In this document: positions 24,240 to 36,184 of the stretch, in pieces | Layout of the letters: each line of letters opens with the position of its first letter | How positions within the stretch are numbered: position 1 is the first letter of the stretch | From: Bothriochloa decipiens | Taxonomy: Eukaryota; Streptophyta; Magnoliopsida; Poales; Poaceae | DNA: 64,000 nucleotides | Direction of reading: 5' to 3' | Assembly (NCBI GenBank): GCA_023333625.1 | Contig: CM041633.1 | Span: forward strand, 12,054,601-12,118,600 | Notes under the pieces: generated by a model | Told to the model about the DNA's origin: nothing | Seen by the model: the letters and a program-made list of their open reading frames with translations, nothing else | Database searches by the model: none | Position numbers and translations under genes: made by a program

Positions 24240-24346
24240 CAGAGCTTCACCGGATGTGCTATGTCACGGGCTTGGCCATTAAATTGATGAGACATTAAAG
24301 CCTACCGAAGCTATCGGCATCACTTTGTTGACGACCGTGGACACAT
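24240..24346 (+). repeat. Duplicated segment, copy 1, left half
   Basis: AGAGCTTCACCGGATGTGCT and the following 100 bases (TTGGCCATTAAATTGATGAG, CTACCGAAGCTA, GCATCACTTTGTTGAC) match 26706-26800 with substitutions and one small indel. The continuation of this copy is found only at 26231. Confidence 0.7.
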
Positions 24347-26230
24347 GATTTTCCATATCATGGTGTAGCATCTTTTGTTGATGTGATGAGCGATTATCAA
24401 CATGTCCAACACTTTGGTTGGTGGTCGGTCTTGTTGGTTCTACTGATGCCCTGACACAGGGTTATTTGTCGAAACGTGTCTCTTGGCTTGTGATGTGTAG
24501 GTGTGGAGTCCGAAGACAGTGGCAGTGGTCGGGTGAAGGTCAAGTAGAGCGTGCCGTGCTGACGGACCGGGTACGGTGAAGGACGGACACGAGGTTTGGA
24601 CCGAGGGACCAGATGGCCAGGTGGCCAGCTGCGGTGGCTGACACTTGGAACATCGACAAGTGCAAGTGTACATGGCAGGTGACGCGTATGGGCTACGCTA
24701 CTCATGAGGAGGTTTGGTGGTTCGTCCTCAAAACCATCGGCGGTGGGTTTCACGGGTTTGCGCCTCAAAACCTAGGTGGTCCCGATGCGGACAGACGGCA
24801 CGTGGCGGCATCGGGCAGATTGCATCAAGGCAAGGCTACTGGCGAGAAGGCGCGGTGGCCTTCGAATTAGAGGTCCTTGAGTTGGACCATAGTGCCCTTG
24901 GCTAGGTGGTTCGCTCTAATAAATATCTAGGGGCAGTAGTGGAATTGTGTAGTAGGCATATAAATAGGAGTGGACAGCCCCCACCAGACCTACCTCTCGG
25001 CCGCACCTCTTAGCCGCTGCTGCTTACATCTATTTTAGTTTTCCCTTTTTCTGTTCATGTTCTTGTAGAGGTCCAAGAACAAGAATTTTACCTATGTATT
25101 TGTGAGATATTTTGTGTGAAAATGGAGGCCCGAATCCTCCTCGTACCCTCTAGGCTTTTTCTAGCAGATCTGTGATTTTGATTTGTTTTCTGTGATGCGT
25201 TGACTTTTTGCAGTATTGTTGGATGAACTTCGATTCAATGATTTTAGAGCGATTTGGTTCAATCTTTTTGTGTTGATTGATGCTTTGTCGAGTGATAAAT
25301 TAGATCTCCAAGTGAATTGAACCAATTCCACTCGTGCATCAAGAAACCGAGCAGTTTGTGTTATGGGAAAAACTGTGTTCTTCGCCCCAGATCTGGGATA
25401 TTCGGCCACTGTGTTCAAATTGGGCTTTGATTTCTTGGGGATAGTTTTCCATCTCCCTTGTGATTGCCTGTGTAAAATCTGGTATCGATTTGTGGTGGTT
25501 AGATCCAGCATCTATTGATTTCTCCTCTCGTATTCATGCTGTCCCGAGTGGGTGACCTTCCTGAGTTCTTTTGAGTCCTTGCTTCCTGACTGAGTGGGAA
25601 CAAATAGTAGTGCTACTAGGATCATGCACTCAAGCCCCGAGTGAGCTCGTTCGAGCAGCACCTGCCTTTGATTCCTGTTCTCCGGTTCTTTCGTTGGTGG
25701 TCTGATTGCTGTTCTTGTGGAACTTGTTAGCAGATGTGGGAGAACAAGCAGTGGTACTGCAGCGCTAAAGTGCCTCCCAATTGAGGCCGAGTGTTCCTGA
25801 CCAGTTTCCAACAAGCGTCTAATTTCTTTTCGACCACCATGAGCAGTGTGGTCCTGACCAAGTTTCTCTACTAGCTTCTGCTCAGTTGCCAACCACTGTG
25901 GCTGACGTGGTTCAGACTAGTTTCCCAACCAGCTTTGTTTTGTTCCCAACCTGTTCCAGCTGTGTTCCAGACCGCCTTTGTTCGACGTGGTCAGGAGCAT
26001 TTTATCGACCAGCTTCTATCTTATTGCCGATCACCATGAGTGTGGTCTCAATCAGTTGCCGACCAGGTTTATTTCTGTTCCTGACCAGCTCCCGACCAGC
26101 TGCTGTTCTCTGCTTCTATCCTCTTTCTTTGTTGGTGGTGCTTGGTAGTGTTTCTATTTGGTCGGGATTTTGAAGAAAAAGTTTTTGGCTCCCATTCACC
26201 CCCCTCTAGTCACCGTTTTCGGTCCTCCAA
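24347..26230 (+). mobile_element. 1.9-kb LTR-like insertion splitting a duplicated segment
   Basis: The uninterrupted second copy (26706-26990) shows that this stretch was inserted. It has a promoter-like CATATAAATAGGAG near 24957-24970, then a leader rich in C. A GACCAG/CCGACCAG repeat occupies about 25800-26110. It ends with CATTCACCCCCCTCTAGTC, a phrase familiar from the 3' end of some plant copia LTRs. I read it as a plus-strand solo LTR, probably copia. Target duplications were not resolved (left GACGACC, right ATGACC), and frames inside it are not coding. Confidence 0.5.
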
Positions 26231-26420
26231 TGACCCATTATTTGTAGTGACTAGACCATTTCTGTGTGTTCTAGTGGTCACCATCCCTAGTTTTTGTTTT
26301 CTTCTGTCGGTCACTTTTTTGTTTTGAATGTATATATTTTTTTTAATATAATGAGGACTTTGGCTGTCAGGTTTAGCAGTTTTGTAGGGGATCCTTAGGC
26401 TTTTTTGTCTTCTTCATACA
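26231..26420 (+). repeat. Duplicated segment, copy 1, right half
   Basis: TGTAGTGACTAGACCAT, TAGTGGTCACCATC and GAGGACTTTGGCTGTC recur at 26805-26990 in the same order. Confidence 0.7.
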
Positions 26421-26705
26421 AAGATGTCAAGGTCACATGTTTACTGGAATGATTGAATATCGTGGAAGGTTAAGTTCAATATCGTTGTGATTGAATGAGT
26501 AGACTATAGAATTCAGTGGTGATTTAATATTGATATTGTATCCCAACTGATTATTTGATATGGATTGATACTTCAGAAGGATCAGTATTTAACAAATACT
26601 CATAATATTTTTATTGATATATAATGCAAACATGTTCAATGTTTATATTATATATGTTTCATAACCACAATTGGAGAATAAGTCCTATGATGTTACATGT
26701 TCGAT
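26421..26705. other. AT-rich spacer between the two copies
   Basis: No coding or repeat signal recognised. Confidence 0.4.
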
Positions 26706-26990
26706 AGAGCTTCACCGGATGTGCTTTGTCAAGGGCTTGGCCATTGAACAGATGAGGCAAGCCTACCTGAAGCTACGAGCATCATTTTCTTGACTACCCC
26801 ACTATTTGGTAGTGACTAGACCATGTGTGTGTGTCTTGTAGTGGTCACCATCATTGTTTTCTTTTCCGCAGTCCCTTTTCTTGGTTTTGAATGTGTATGC
26901 TTTTGTGTTTTTAATATGTGAGGACTTTGGCTGTCGTCTTTTGTTTTTCTATAGGGAATGTTTAGCCTTTTTCGTCTTTAATTTAATGAT
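26706..26990 (+). repeat. Duplicated segment, copy 2, uninterrupted
   Basis: It joins the two halves seen at 24240-24346 and 26231-26420 without the intervening 1.9 kb. It carries no recognisable ORF. It lies immediately left of the truncated Athila-type LTR. Confidence 0.7.
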
Positions 26991-27029
26991 GTGCAGTTTA
27001 CCTGTATGCTCGAGAAAAAAGAAAAAATG

Positions 27030-27500
27030 TGTGTTTAGAATGAAGGAGATCCCTCTCTTTTATAGCTAAACTAGGACGGTTCCGCCTCCACAAATATGGA
27101 AGGAGGTGAAACCGCCTTTGGGGAACCGCCTTGAGCACCGCCTGAGAAGGCTAGGGCCAGGAGGGCCCACTGGGGGTTCCAACGGGCCACCGCCTTCGGG
27201 TGGTCGGTTCCTCCCTGGGCCTGGACTTCTCCCGTGGTTACGATCAGGCCCAGGTATGTACCGAAGGTGGGTCCTTTGTATTTCTTGTATGCGCATTTGC
27301 TGAATTCATCTTTTGCCTTTTGCGCTTTCTCCATTATGTTACGTATTTCCACTTGTTGCACCTTAAACCTGTAAAACATGAATACTAGAGGCACAAGTGA
27401 AACTTGTCAGCAGTAAAGGCATATGTGCTAGAATATGTTTGTATTTCTATTTTTTAGTATAAATTGGTGGTTCAGAAATCATCCGTAAGGACCGCCAACA
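27030..27500 (-). repeat. Truncated 3' LTR of the Athila-type element
   Basis: It matches 52848-53317, including the terminus TGTTGGCGGTCC (minus strand at 27500) and the TATA box at 27057-27066. About 1.2 kb of the LTR (R-U5 side) is missing. The break falls roughly 25-30 bases past the TATA box, near the expected transcription start. Confidence 0.88.
27057..27066 (-). promoter_or_regulatory. Athila LTR TATA box (3' copy)
   Basis: Minus strand AGCTATAAAAGAGAGGG, the same motif as at 52881-52890 in the 5' LTR. Confidence 0.6.
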
Positions 27501-28657
27501 AGAGCCCCAAACTTAATCTTTGCTCTCCCTGAGCAAATAGCTAAGTATGGTTGTTGATCAGGAGTTGCTATAATGCTCATATAATTCATAAGTGCCATGC
27601 CTATAACAAAGCATTCACTAGCAATTTAAATAAGCTGGCATTCTATCCACTCTTTACCTTGATTTCTCATGGGGCTTGTAGATTCTCCAAGTTCTTGGGT
27701 GGTTGCAAGATAGAACGGTTATAACAGACTCACCAATCATTCATTCTTTGATAGACCGTCTATCTAGAGGTTTTATGAATTTTGCAAAGTAAAACAAGTT
27801 CCTTAAATGATTCTCTCAATCGCTCAATGTGTATGATTACCTCACCAAAGACATTGTAGTGTTGCCTTTATATCCCACCACTAACGCTAAGAATGGAGTT
27901 CTAGGTAGGTATGAAGGTGGGCATACTTACACCACTTGTGGTGCTGAGTCAAGGACCGGACCACAAGGAGAGACAAGTCATAGACCTTGATTGAGATATG
28001 CAAGTGTGTGGAAAGTGAGTATGGTGGAAACCTATCTCTACTCACTTTTGATACTCCATGCATCATGACTCTCTTTTATTGGATGAAACAATCTTTTTGG
28101 AGGGATATGGGCTGTAAAATCATCATCACACATTTTTTTAACGAGTATTTGGATTTTCTTTCCCGTTTGTTTTCTCATGCCTCTTGGCTCTTTTCCTTTT
28201 TTAGCATAGCCCATATCTTTTTGTTGACATATGAAGACATCTAGATGGAGAGACGTCATGATAGCAAATGAAAGGAGTGAGAATTTTGTATAAGGAATGG
28301 TGGCTCTCAGGGGTCAGCATTTTTATTTGGTGGATGGAAAGGTGCATGTTGTGCACAACGCTTAGGATAAGAGTTGGCTTTATTTGGTGGGTGCATGTGA
28401 ATCTCAATCATGGGTATATGACCATAATCTCTCTAGGTCACAGGTATTTGACTCAACTCAAAGTTTTGCAAGCAGCATATGACTAAGAGTTTATAAAAGT
28501 ACAGTATGTCATATGGCCTTGGTAGGTGTCTCATAATTATTGAGGAACTTTTGATTTTTAAATTGTTTTGAAAAGAAAACTCCGGATGTCAAGTTTCTCT
28601 TAGAACAAAGTCATAGCAATGTCTATTTGTACCATCTCATATCTCGCAACAACTTAG
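27501..28657 (-). other. Athila polypurine tract and 3' non-coding region
   Basis: Directly inside the LTR the minus strand reads AAGTTTGGGGCTCT, a polypurine tract. The rest, up to the Retand insertion, has stops in all frames and no recognised domain. It continues at 39088 on the far side of the insertion. Confidence 0.6.
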
Positions 28658-28662
28658 AAAAG
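28658..28662. other. Target-site duplication AAAAG (left)
   Basis: AAAAG before the Retand LTR start is repeated at 39083-39087 after its end. A perfect 5-bp duplication proves a single integration of the whole element. Confidence 0.9.
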
Positions 28663-29910
28663 TGTCGGTTACCAAGAAAAGGGGTAACCTAAACCTTCCT
28701 TATTTTTGGTTGAACCCCGAGTTTACCCTCAGAATAATCCCGCGGGACCCTCAAAAAAACACGTGCAAGACCAGACCGTACATCCTCGACCCACCGGGGC
28801 CCACTGGCAAATACACACTAGGCCGGCCCACAACAGAGTACTTAACTTCTGCCGCAACCTTCGACAAATCACTGACGTCACCAGCTGATGATCACTCGAG
28901 GGGGGACCCCGCGTCAAGTGTCAAGGCCCCAGCGGGACGGACGCCTCGATATGACAAGGGTCGAGCCCCCCCTCGATCCACCAACTCCAGGTTTGTCCGA
29001 TAGCGCATTTAATGCAAAACTACCTAACCTCATCAAATCGTATGGCTATAGTGTCCGCACAGTGGTCCGTACAGCGGTCGAATCCCACTTTACCGCCCAT
29101 ACTGAGGACGTGCATCGGTCTGCATGGCACTATTACACCGTACTCAGAGCTGTTAGGCAGCTCGAGGCCCCCTTCGACGCGCTACGCGACAGACTACCGA
29201 CATCGGATTCCCTAAATTTAATCTTATCTGCTCAACCACTACGCTCGAGGCTACCCCTTGACTGGGCCTCGAGTACGCATCGACGCCCTCCGGTCAACCT
29301 ACATCGACTTCAAAAGTTGTGCCAACAACTCCCGATGCGACCCCAACAGGAACTCGCACGTCCTCTACAGGGGATCGCGTCTTTCGCCGGTCAGCAACCA
29401 CGTCTCCATGTCTCCGAAGGACGCCTATCAACTCCGAGCCACGCTGCTACAGAATAAGCCATGCTCAGCACACGTCTCTGCAGAGGCCTCGAGTTGACCG
29501 CCATGACCCACGACGTCACCACCGCGTCATCAAACCAGGACATCTGTACCCCTGTGCCTCCCCTTGGCCTATAAAAGGGGACGCCGGGAGGCCCAAAGGG
29601 AGAAAAAACCAACTCAAGAGAACGATCTCATGAACAACCGAACACACACCTAGGCAGACTCCTAGACTCTGAATAACTCTTTTGCTCTATATTCGACCCC
29701 CCCTCGAATTCTCTACTTCGCTTGTATTCACCCCTGTACAAGCACTTAGGTGCAAGATAATACAAATCTTCTCCCCCCGCTGGACGTAGGGCCTTCTTTG
29801 CCCGAACCAGGATAAATTGCTGTGTTCTTCTTGCATCACCATCAGAACGGGTTATACATACATACGTTTACTCGTTGGCTTAGGACACCCCCGGGTTCCT
29901 AACGCCGACA
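28663..29910 (+). repeat. 5' LTR of the Retand-type element
   Basis: 1248 bases, starting TGTCGGTTACC and ending CTAACGCCGACA. It contains the promoter at 29569 and a C-rich R-U5. It is matched along its whole length by 37834-39082. Confidence 0.95.
29569..29577 (+). promoter_or_regulatory. Retand LTR TATA box
   Basis: GGCCTATAAAAGGGGAC in the LTR. The 3' copy is at 38739-38748. It would start the genomic transcript about 30 bases downstream. Confidence 0.7.
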
Positions 29911-29911
29911 G

Positions 29912-29929
29912 TTGGCGCGCCAGGTAGGG
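29912..29929 (+). other. Primer-binding site of the Retand-type element
   Basis: TTGGCGCGCCAGGTAGGG follows the 5' LTR by one base. I do not assign the tRNA: the sequence begins TGGCGC like several plant gypsy primer sites but is not the Met or Asp type. Confidence 0.7.
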
Positions 29930-29957
29930 GGCCTGTGTGTCAAACCGCTTCGTCCGG

Positions 29958-32330
29958 ATGGCGGACTTTGTATCATCACTCCCTTTTGGCTCGGTGGTCT
30001 GGTTTGGGAGTCTGGAGTTCATGTCGCTCGGCATGAGCCATGACATGGTCCTGCTCTCAATCGGGCACCCAAGCGGGGACGCTTCAGGGACTCCACGAGG
30101 AGCCCCGGGTCGTCCTCACCACCACGCTTCACCATCAAGAAGGAGACGTGGATCGCAGGGCGGGCGTCGCCGTCGTACGACCACGGTTGTCACACCCTCC
30201 TCATCTTCGACGGATGACTTGAGCTCTCTGGCCTAGAGCCTCCCACGACTACGCGTAAGGCCCGACGTGGGGCAGCCCTCGCCAGGGTTGAACGCTTCTC
30301 CCCAGGCGAACGCGCCCCTCACGACTACGGCTCTCTTGCCCCATGAGCAGTTTGCCGCCCGACCGGCATTGCCATTTGGGCTTGACAATGCCACTTCAAC
30401 ATACTCCACTATCGTGCGCTCGGATTTTGGAGCGGACAGGGAACAGACCGGACCCCCCACGCACAGCGGCGCGCCGGGAGGTACCGATACTGGCCCCCGA
30501 ACGCCCGATTAGCCCTCGCCCACGCGGGGCCTGCCCTCACGCGCTTCGAAGGTGGCTAGAATTGGAACAATTTGGGTGGACCATCATGCCTTGCCCACTC
30601 TACTCTGACTCCGACTACGACCCCAGCTACTACGATCCCACGCGAGAGTGTTTCCACGTCGACATAGTCACCGCATCGGGCGACGACGACGCCGATCCCG
30701 CAGAGACGTCCACACCACCGGCTGCAACAGGTGGGCCCCTCCTCCTGGCGGGACAGGAGGAAGGGCCCCCTGCCATGACCAATGACCCATACGATTCGCA
30801 GGGCGCTCGCATCGCCCAGCTCGCGCAGGTCCGGGAGCTTCGAGCCAACCTCGATGGAGACAAAGACCGACTGCGCCAGCTCGAGCGTGCGCTCGAGCAA
30901 GACAATCGGAATCCCCCAGGCGGAGGGCCTCGGGCCCGAGCGCGGCAAGTACAACAACAGATTGTGGGCACGGATATGGTTGCACGTCCCGCCTTCAATC
31001 GAGCTAGTCAGAATGTCGTCACGGCAACCATGCTTCTCTGCAACATGCCGGCCCCCTCGAATCCTGAAGCCCAATGAGTCCAACAGGAGATCCAGGGCCT
31101 TCTCGAGGTGGCAGCCATCCAGCAGGCCGAAAGTTCTACCTCGAGGCATCAAGGTGCGGCCTCAGGGCAACATCATGAACCCTCGCGGCAGGAGAGGCAG
31201 GCCTCGACCCAGCCGATAGAGTCCCCCCGCTCGAAGGGGGTGGTCCTGGATCATGATCGTGTTCGTGACAACCACGAGCCCCGCGATGCGCGTCATGACA
31301 TCAACGAACACCGCAGACGCAAGTGCGGTGACACCAAGGCGCGAGGCTACAGCGCTCATCGGGGCGGACGTTACGACAGCGACGAGGACCGACGTCGATC
31401 CCCGGATCCACCGGGACCTCGAGTCTTCAGCCGTGCGATTCGCAGCACGCCGCTGCCTAGCCCCTTCAGACCCCTGACAAGTCTCATCAAATATGACGGT
31501 GAGACAAAGCTTGAGCTCTGGCTTGCCGACTTCAAGCTGGCGTGCCATCTTGGTGGGGCCCGCGATGACAGCGCCATCATTCAATAACTCCCACACTTTC
31601 TCTCCGACACCGCACGACGGTGGCTTGAGGAGCTTCCCCCTAATCAAATCTATGACTGGTCCAACCTGGTTAGGGTTTTCGAGGGGAACTTCAAGGGCAC
31701 CTATGTGCGTTCGGGCAACAGGTGGGAACTCCCTCCGCGACTTCACTCGATGTTTCTCCAAGCAGCGCACTGAGCTTCCCCACGTCACCGACGAAGAGGT
31801 GATCCTGGCTTTCATTGCCGGGACCACCTGCAAGGAACTGGTCCAGGAGCTCGGGCGTGCTCCCCCAAAGACCGCCGATGAATTGATGGACATCATGGCC
31901 AACTTTGCCGCCAGAGAAGAGGCCGTCGGTGCCTTCTTCGACGGTGGCAAAGGCCAAACGCAAGCCAAGGCGGCCAACCCTGAGGGTTCGAACCAGGGTG
32001 GCAAGAAAGAGGGCAAGAAGAAGAAGAAGAACCTGCGAGGCAAGCGCGAAGATGTCCCCGACGACGACCTCGTGGTGGCTGTCGAGCGCAAGAAGCCTCG
32101 AGGCCCTCCCGAAAAGGGCCTCTTCGACGAGATGCTCAAGAAACCGTGCCCATATCACAAGGGCCAGGCCAATCACACCCTCGAAAACTGCCAGAAGATC
32201 AAAAGGCATTTCATGGGTACGGTTCGAGGGAAGGAAGAGGAAAAGGAAGAGCCTGACGACAAGAATGACGACAAGGTTGATGGGTTCCCCGAGGTGCAGG
32301 ACTGCTACATGATCTACGGGGGACCTACCG
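29958..32330 (+). pseudogene. Gag region of the Retand-type element
   Basis: An N-terminal basic leader (from ATG 29958, with SPSRRRRGSQGGRRRR) is followed by acidic and coiled-coil-like sequence (ARIAQLAQVRELRANL and DKDRLRQLERALEQD around 30800-30900). A capsid-like block comes next: LTSLIKYDGETKLELWLADF, then RRWLEELPPNQIYDWSNL and LVRVFEGNFKGTYVR. The C-terminal basic tail (about 31990-32060, KKEGKKKKKN) precedes a knuckle-like CPYHKGQANHTLENC. Frames shift near 30230, 31080 and 31590-31750. The protein would form the cytoplasmic particle. Confidence 0.8.
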
Positions 32331-32791
32331 CCCGGCTCACCCCTCGACAGCGTAAGAGGGAGCGTCGGGAGGTATTCTCCACTCAAGTCACCACCCCTCA
32401 ATTCTTGGACTGGTCCAAGACGGCTATCACGTTTGACCGTGATGACCATCCGGACCACGTCCCGAACACGGGGCTCTACCCGCTTGTTGTCCACCCTGTC
32501 ATTGTCAACACCCGCTTCTCCAAGGTCTTGATGGACGGAGGTAGCAGCCTCAACATCATCTACTCTGAGACCCTCGACCTTCTCAGAATCCCAAGGGAAA
32601 AGCTGAAACTCAGCGCTGGGGGCTTCCACGGCGTCGTGCCAGGCAAAAAGGCTATTCCCATCGGGTGCATCGACTTGCCGGTGTATTTCGGTACTCCCAC
32701 AAACTTCCGAAAGGAGATCCTCATGTTCGAGGTAGTCTCGTTCTGAGGCACATACCATGCGATCATTTGGTGATCGGGCTATGCCAAGTTC
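32331..32791 (+). pseudogene. Aspartic protease of the Retand-type polyprotein
   Basis: It is continuous with gag from 31493 to 32744. The active site reads VLMDGGSSLNIIY; DGG replaces DSG or DTG, as usual in the Tat lineage, so it is not a defect in itself. PVYFGTPTNFRKE follows. Two stops (TGA at 32744 and a TGA near 32772) separate it from RT. The enzyme would cut the polyprotein during particle maturation. Confidence 0.82.
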
Positions 32792-34255
32792 ATGGCAGTT
32801 CCCAACTACACTTACCTCAAGCTAAAGATGCCGGGCCCCAACGGCATCATCACCGTCGGCCCCTCCTTCGAGCACGCATACGACTGCGACGTCGAGTGCG
32901 TTGAACACGTGGAAGCCCTCGAGGAGACGGCGATGCTTGCAGCCACTCTCGAGGCCCTCGCCGACGAGATCCCTGAACCCAAGCGACATGCTGGCAGCTT
33001 CAAGCCTGCCGAGGACACGAAGAAGATCCCCCTCCACCCGAGTTGCTCTGAGAGGAAGGCGCTGCTCATCAGCTCGGATATGCCGGGCATACCGAGGGAA
33101 GTCGCCGAGCACGCCTTGGAGATCCACCCCGGGTCTAAGCCGGTGAAGCAACGCCTGCGCCGCTTCGATGAGGAGAAGCGCAGGATCATCGGGGAAGAAG
33201 TCAACAAGCTCTTGGCGGCCGAATTTATCAAGGAGGTCCACCATCCCGAGTGGTTAGCTAACCCTGTAATAGTCAAAAAGAAAAATGGGAAATATAGGAT
33301 GTGTGTAGATTACACTGGCTTGAATAAAGCATGTCCTAAAGTCCCATTTCCCTTGCCACGCATCGATCAAATCGTTGACTCAACGGCGGGATGTGAGACC
33401 CTCTCCTTTCTCGACGCCTATTCCAGCTACCATCAGATCCGGATGAAGGAGTCCGACCAGCTCGTGACTTCCTTCATCACCCCCTTTGGCATGTACTGCT
33501 ATATTACTATGCCCTTCGGCCTTCGAAATGCCGGGGCAATGTACCAGTGGTGCATGCTCCATGTTTTCGGAGAACACATCGGCTCGACAGTCGAGGCCTA
33601 TGTCGACGACATCGTGGTCAAGACCAAAAAAGTCGAGGATCTCATCTCTGACCTCGATGTCGCGTTCAAATGCCTCCGGGCGAAGAGCATCAAGCTGAAC
33701 CCCGAGAAGTGTGTCTTCGGCGTCCCCCGAGGCATTCTCTTAGGGTACATAGTCTCTTAGTGTGGCATCGAGGCCAACCTGGAGATCTCGGCGATCATCA
33801 AGATGAGGCCCATTCGAGACCTCAAAGGCGTTCAGAGGGTCACAGGGTGCCTGGCAGCCCTGAGCTGCTTCATCTCTCATCTCGGGGAAAAGGTGTTGCC
33901 CCTCTACCGCCTTTTGAAGAAATCGGAGCACTTCGAATGGACCCTCGAAGCCGAGGAAGCCCTCTCAAAGCTTAAGTCTATGCTAGCCTCGCCCCCGATC
34001 CTAGTACCTCCTCATTTGGCCGAGCCCCTCCTCCTCTATGTCGCCGCAACCACCCAGGTGGTCAGTGCAGCCATAGTGGTCGAGAGGGCAGAAGAAGGGC
34101 ACACCCTGCCCGTTCAAAGGCCAGTCTACTTTGTCAGTGAAGTACTCTCAGAGACCAAGGCCCGCTACCCTCAGATTCAGAAGCTGTTGTACGCTCTAGT
34201 CCTTCCCCCTCGGGGAGATAATCCAGAATCGGGAGGTCACAGGGAGAATCACTAA
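32792..34255 (+). pseudogene. Reverse transcriptase and degenerate RNase H of the Retand-type pol
   Basis: RT motifs in order: VKKKNGKYRMCVDYTGLNKA, FLDAYSSYHQIRM, MPFGLRNAGAMYQ and catalytic YVDDIVVKTK, ending at a TAG near 33760 (LGYIVS stop CGIE). The gypsy RNase H follows (ALSKLKSMLASPPIL, LLLYVAATTQVVSAAIVVE, RPVYFVSEVL). Its first catalytic Asp position is non-acidic (YVAA in place of Y-x-D-A), so this domain probably acts only as a tether or connection, as proposed for Tat elements. A frameshift ends the frame at 34255. Confidence 0.88.
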
Positions 34256-34271
34256 GTGGGCAGTCGAGCTC

Positions 34272-35081
34272 ATGGGCGAGACTCTCACTTTCGCACTGCG
34301 AAAGGCCATCAAGTCACAGGTGCTGGCGGATTTCGTGGCCGAATGGACCGACGCTCAACTACCGCACGTACAGATCCAGGCCGAACTATGGACCATGTAC
34401 TTTGATGGGTCGATGATGAAAACAGGAGCGGGCGCGGGCCTGCTCTTCATCTCGCCCCTCGGGGTTCACATGCGTTATGTAATTCGACTCCACTTTGTAG
34501 CCTCGAACAATGTCACGGAGTACGAGGCCCTCGTGACTAGACTACGCATCGCTATCAAGCTCAGGGTTCGACGCCTCCAAGCTCGGGGCGACTCGCAGTT
34601 AGTCATCGATCAAGTCATTAATGCTTCGAGCTGCCGCGAACCTAAAATGGAAGCGTACTATCAAGAGGTCCGCAAGTTGGAAGACAAATTCTACAGCCTC
34701 GAATTAACCCACATTGCTCGACGCTACAACGAGGCTGCGGACGAGCTCGCAAGGATCGCGTCAACTCGAGGCACCGTGCCACCCGACGTCTTCACAAAAG
34801 ATCTCTACAAGCCATCAGTTGACTTCGCGGGTGAACATGAACATCCGTCCAAGGGGGTCGAGCCTCAACCAACCAAGGCCCCCTCGACCGGGGCCGAGGT
34901 CATGGACCTCGAGGTATCAACCCCTCGAGCAGGCGACGAAGCCAATTGGCGTAAGCCCTTCCTCGAATACCTTACTCTAGGGGAGCTGCCAGACGAGCGG
35001 AACGAGGCTCGACGCATTGCGCGAAGGGCAAAACCTACATCCTCTTCGGTCCAGACAAGGAGCTCTATCGATGGAGCCTGA
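34272..35081 (+). pseudogene. Second, archaeal-type RNase H of the Retand-type pol
   Basis: About residues 35-170 of this frame form an RNase H with all four expected acidic positions: MYFDGSMMKTGAGAGLLF (D), NVTEYEALVTRLRIA (E), GDSQLVIDQV (D) and NEAADELARIAS (D). This duplicated RNase H is a hallmark of the plant Tat lineage. It supplies the activity that the degenerate gypsy RNase H upstream has lost. A linker and the start of the integrase follow, with a frameshift near 35060. It is well preserved compared with the rest of pol. Confidence 0.88.
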
Positions 35082-36184
35082 CCGGAGTTTTGTAGTGTTG
35101 CATCACTATCGAGGAAGGCAAAAGGCTACTCAACGACCTACACTCGGGGGCTTGCGGTCATCATGCTGCGCCCAGGACCCTCGTCGGGAACGCTTTCTGA
35201 CAAGGCTTTTACTGGCCGACCGCTGTCTCTGACGCCATTAGCCTCATCCGCTCATGTGAGGGGTGCCAGTTCTATGCCAAGCAGACGCACCTCCCTGCGC
35301 ATGCTTTGCAAATGATCCCCTCACATGGCCGTTCGCCGTATGGGGGCTCGACCTCGTTGGTCCCCTCAAAAGGACAACTGGAGGCTTCACCCACCTGCTC
35401 GTTGCCATCGACAAGTTTACCAAGTGGATCGAGGCCCGGCCTATCGGCAATATCCGTTTCGAGCGGGCGGTCGAGTTCTTCACCGACATCATTTATCGCT
35501 TCAGCGCCCCGAACGTCATCATCACTGACAATGGCACACAGTTCACTGGCAAGAAGTTCTTGGATTTCTGTGACCGCCATCACATCCGCGTGAACTGGTC
35601 CGCGGTTGCTCATCCTCGAACTAATGGCCAGGTCGAGCGCTAATGGCATGATTTTGCAGGGCCTCAAGCCGAGAATCTTCAACCGCCTTAACAAGCACGG
35701 AAAAAAGTGGGCCATCGAGCTGCCCTCGGTCCTGTGGAGCCTAAGGACAACACCCAGTCGAGCCACAGGATTCACCCCATTCTTCATGGTCTACGGGTCG
35801 GAGGCCATTCTCCCCATCGACCTCAAATACGGGTCCCCTCGATTAAAAGCCTACAACGAGTAGACGAACGAAGAAGCCCTCGCAAACACCGTCGACCAAC
35901 TCGAAGAAGCTTGAAACATGGCCCTCCTCAACTCCGCAAGATACATGTAGAAGCTTCGACGCTACCACGACAAGCATGTGCGCAAAAGGGACCTTCAAGT
36001 GGGCGACCTCGTCCTACGACGGCGACAGAGCAATAAGGGCCGGCACAAGTTAATTCCACCGTGGGAAGGCCCCTTCATCGTAGCAGAGGTGTTGAAGCCT
36101 GAAACCTACAAGCTCGCAAAGGACAAAGGCGAAATCTTCACCAACGCATGGAACATCGAACAGCTACATCATTACTACCCCTAG
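35082..36184 (+). pseudogene. Integrase of the Retand-type pol
   Basis: The zinc-binding part is visible across frame changes (GHHAAPRTLVG, CEGCQFYAKQTHL). The core carries GLDLVGPLKRTTGG (D), ITDNGTQFTGKKF (D) and HPRTNGQVER (E), with a stop immediately after ER (TAA near 35641). The C-terminal part continues in another frame (SLRTTPSRATGFTPFF, VYGSEAILPID) and a third (LQVGDLVLRRRQS, WEGPFIVAEVL), ending at TAG 36184 after LHHYYP. There is no chromodomain, as expected for this lineage. Confidence 0.88.

Noticed and set aside
30556..31152. Long minus frames antisense to Retand gag, and 31162-32758 antisense frames
   Set aside because: Shadows of the plus-strand gag and protease in GC-rich sequence.
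35272..35787. 171-residue minus frame
   Set aside because: Antisense to the Retand integrase core, whose motifs are clear on the plus strand.
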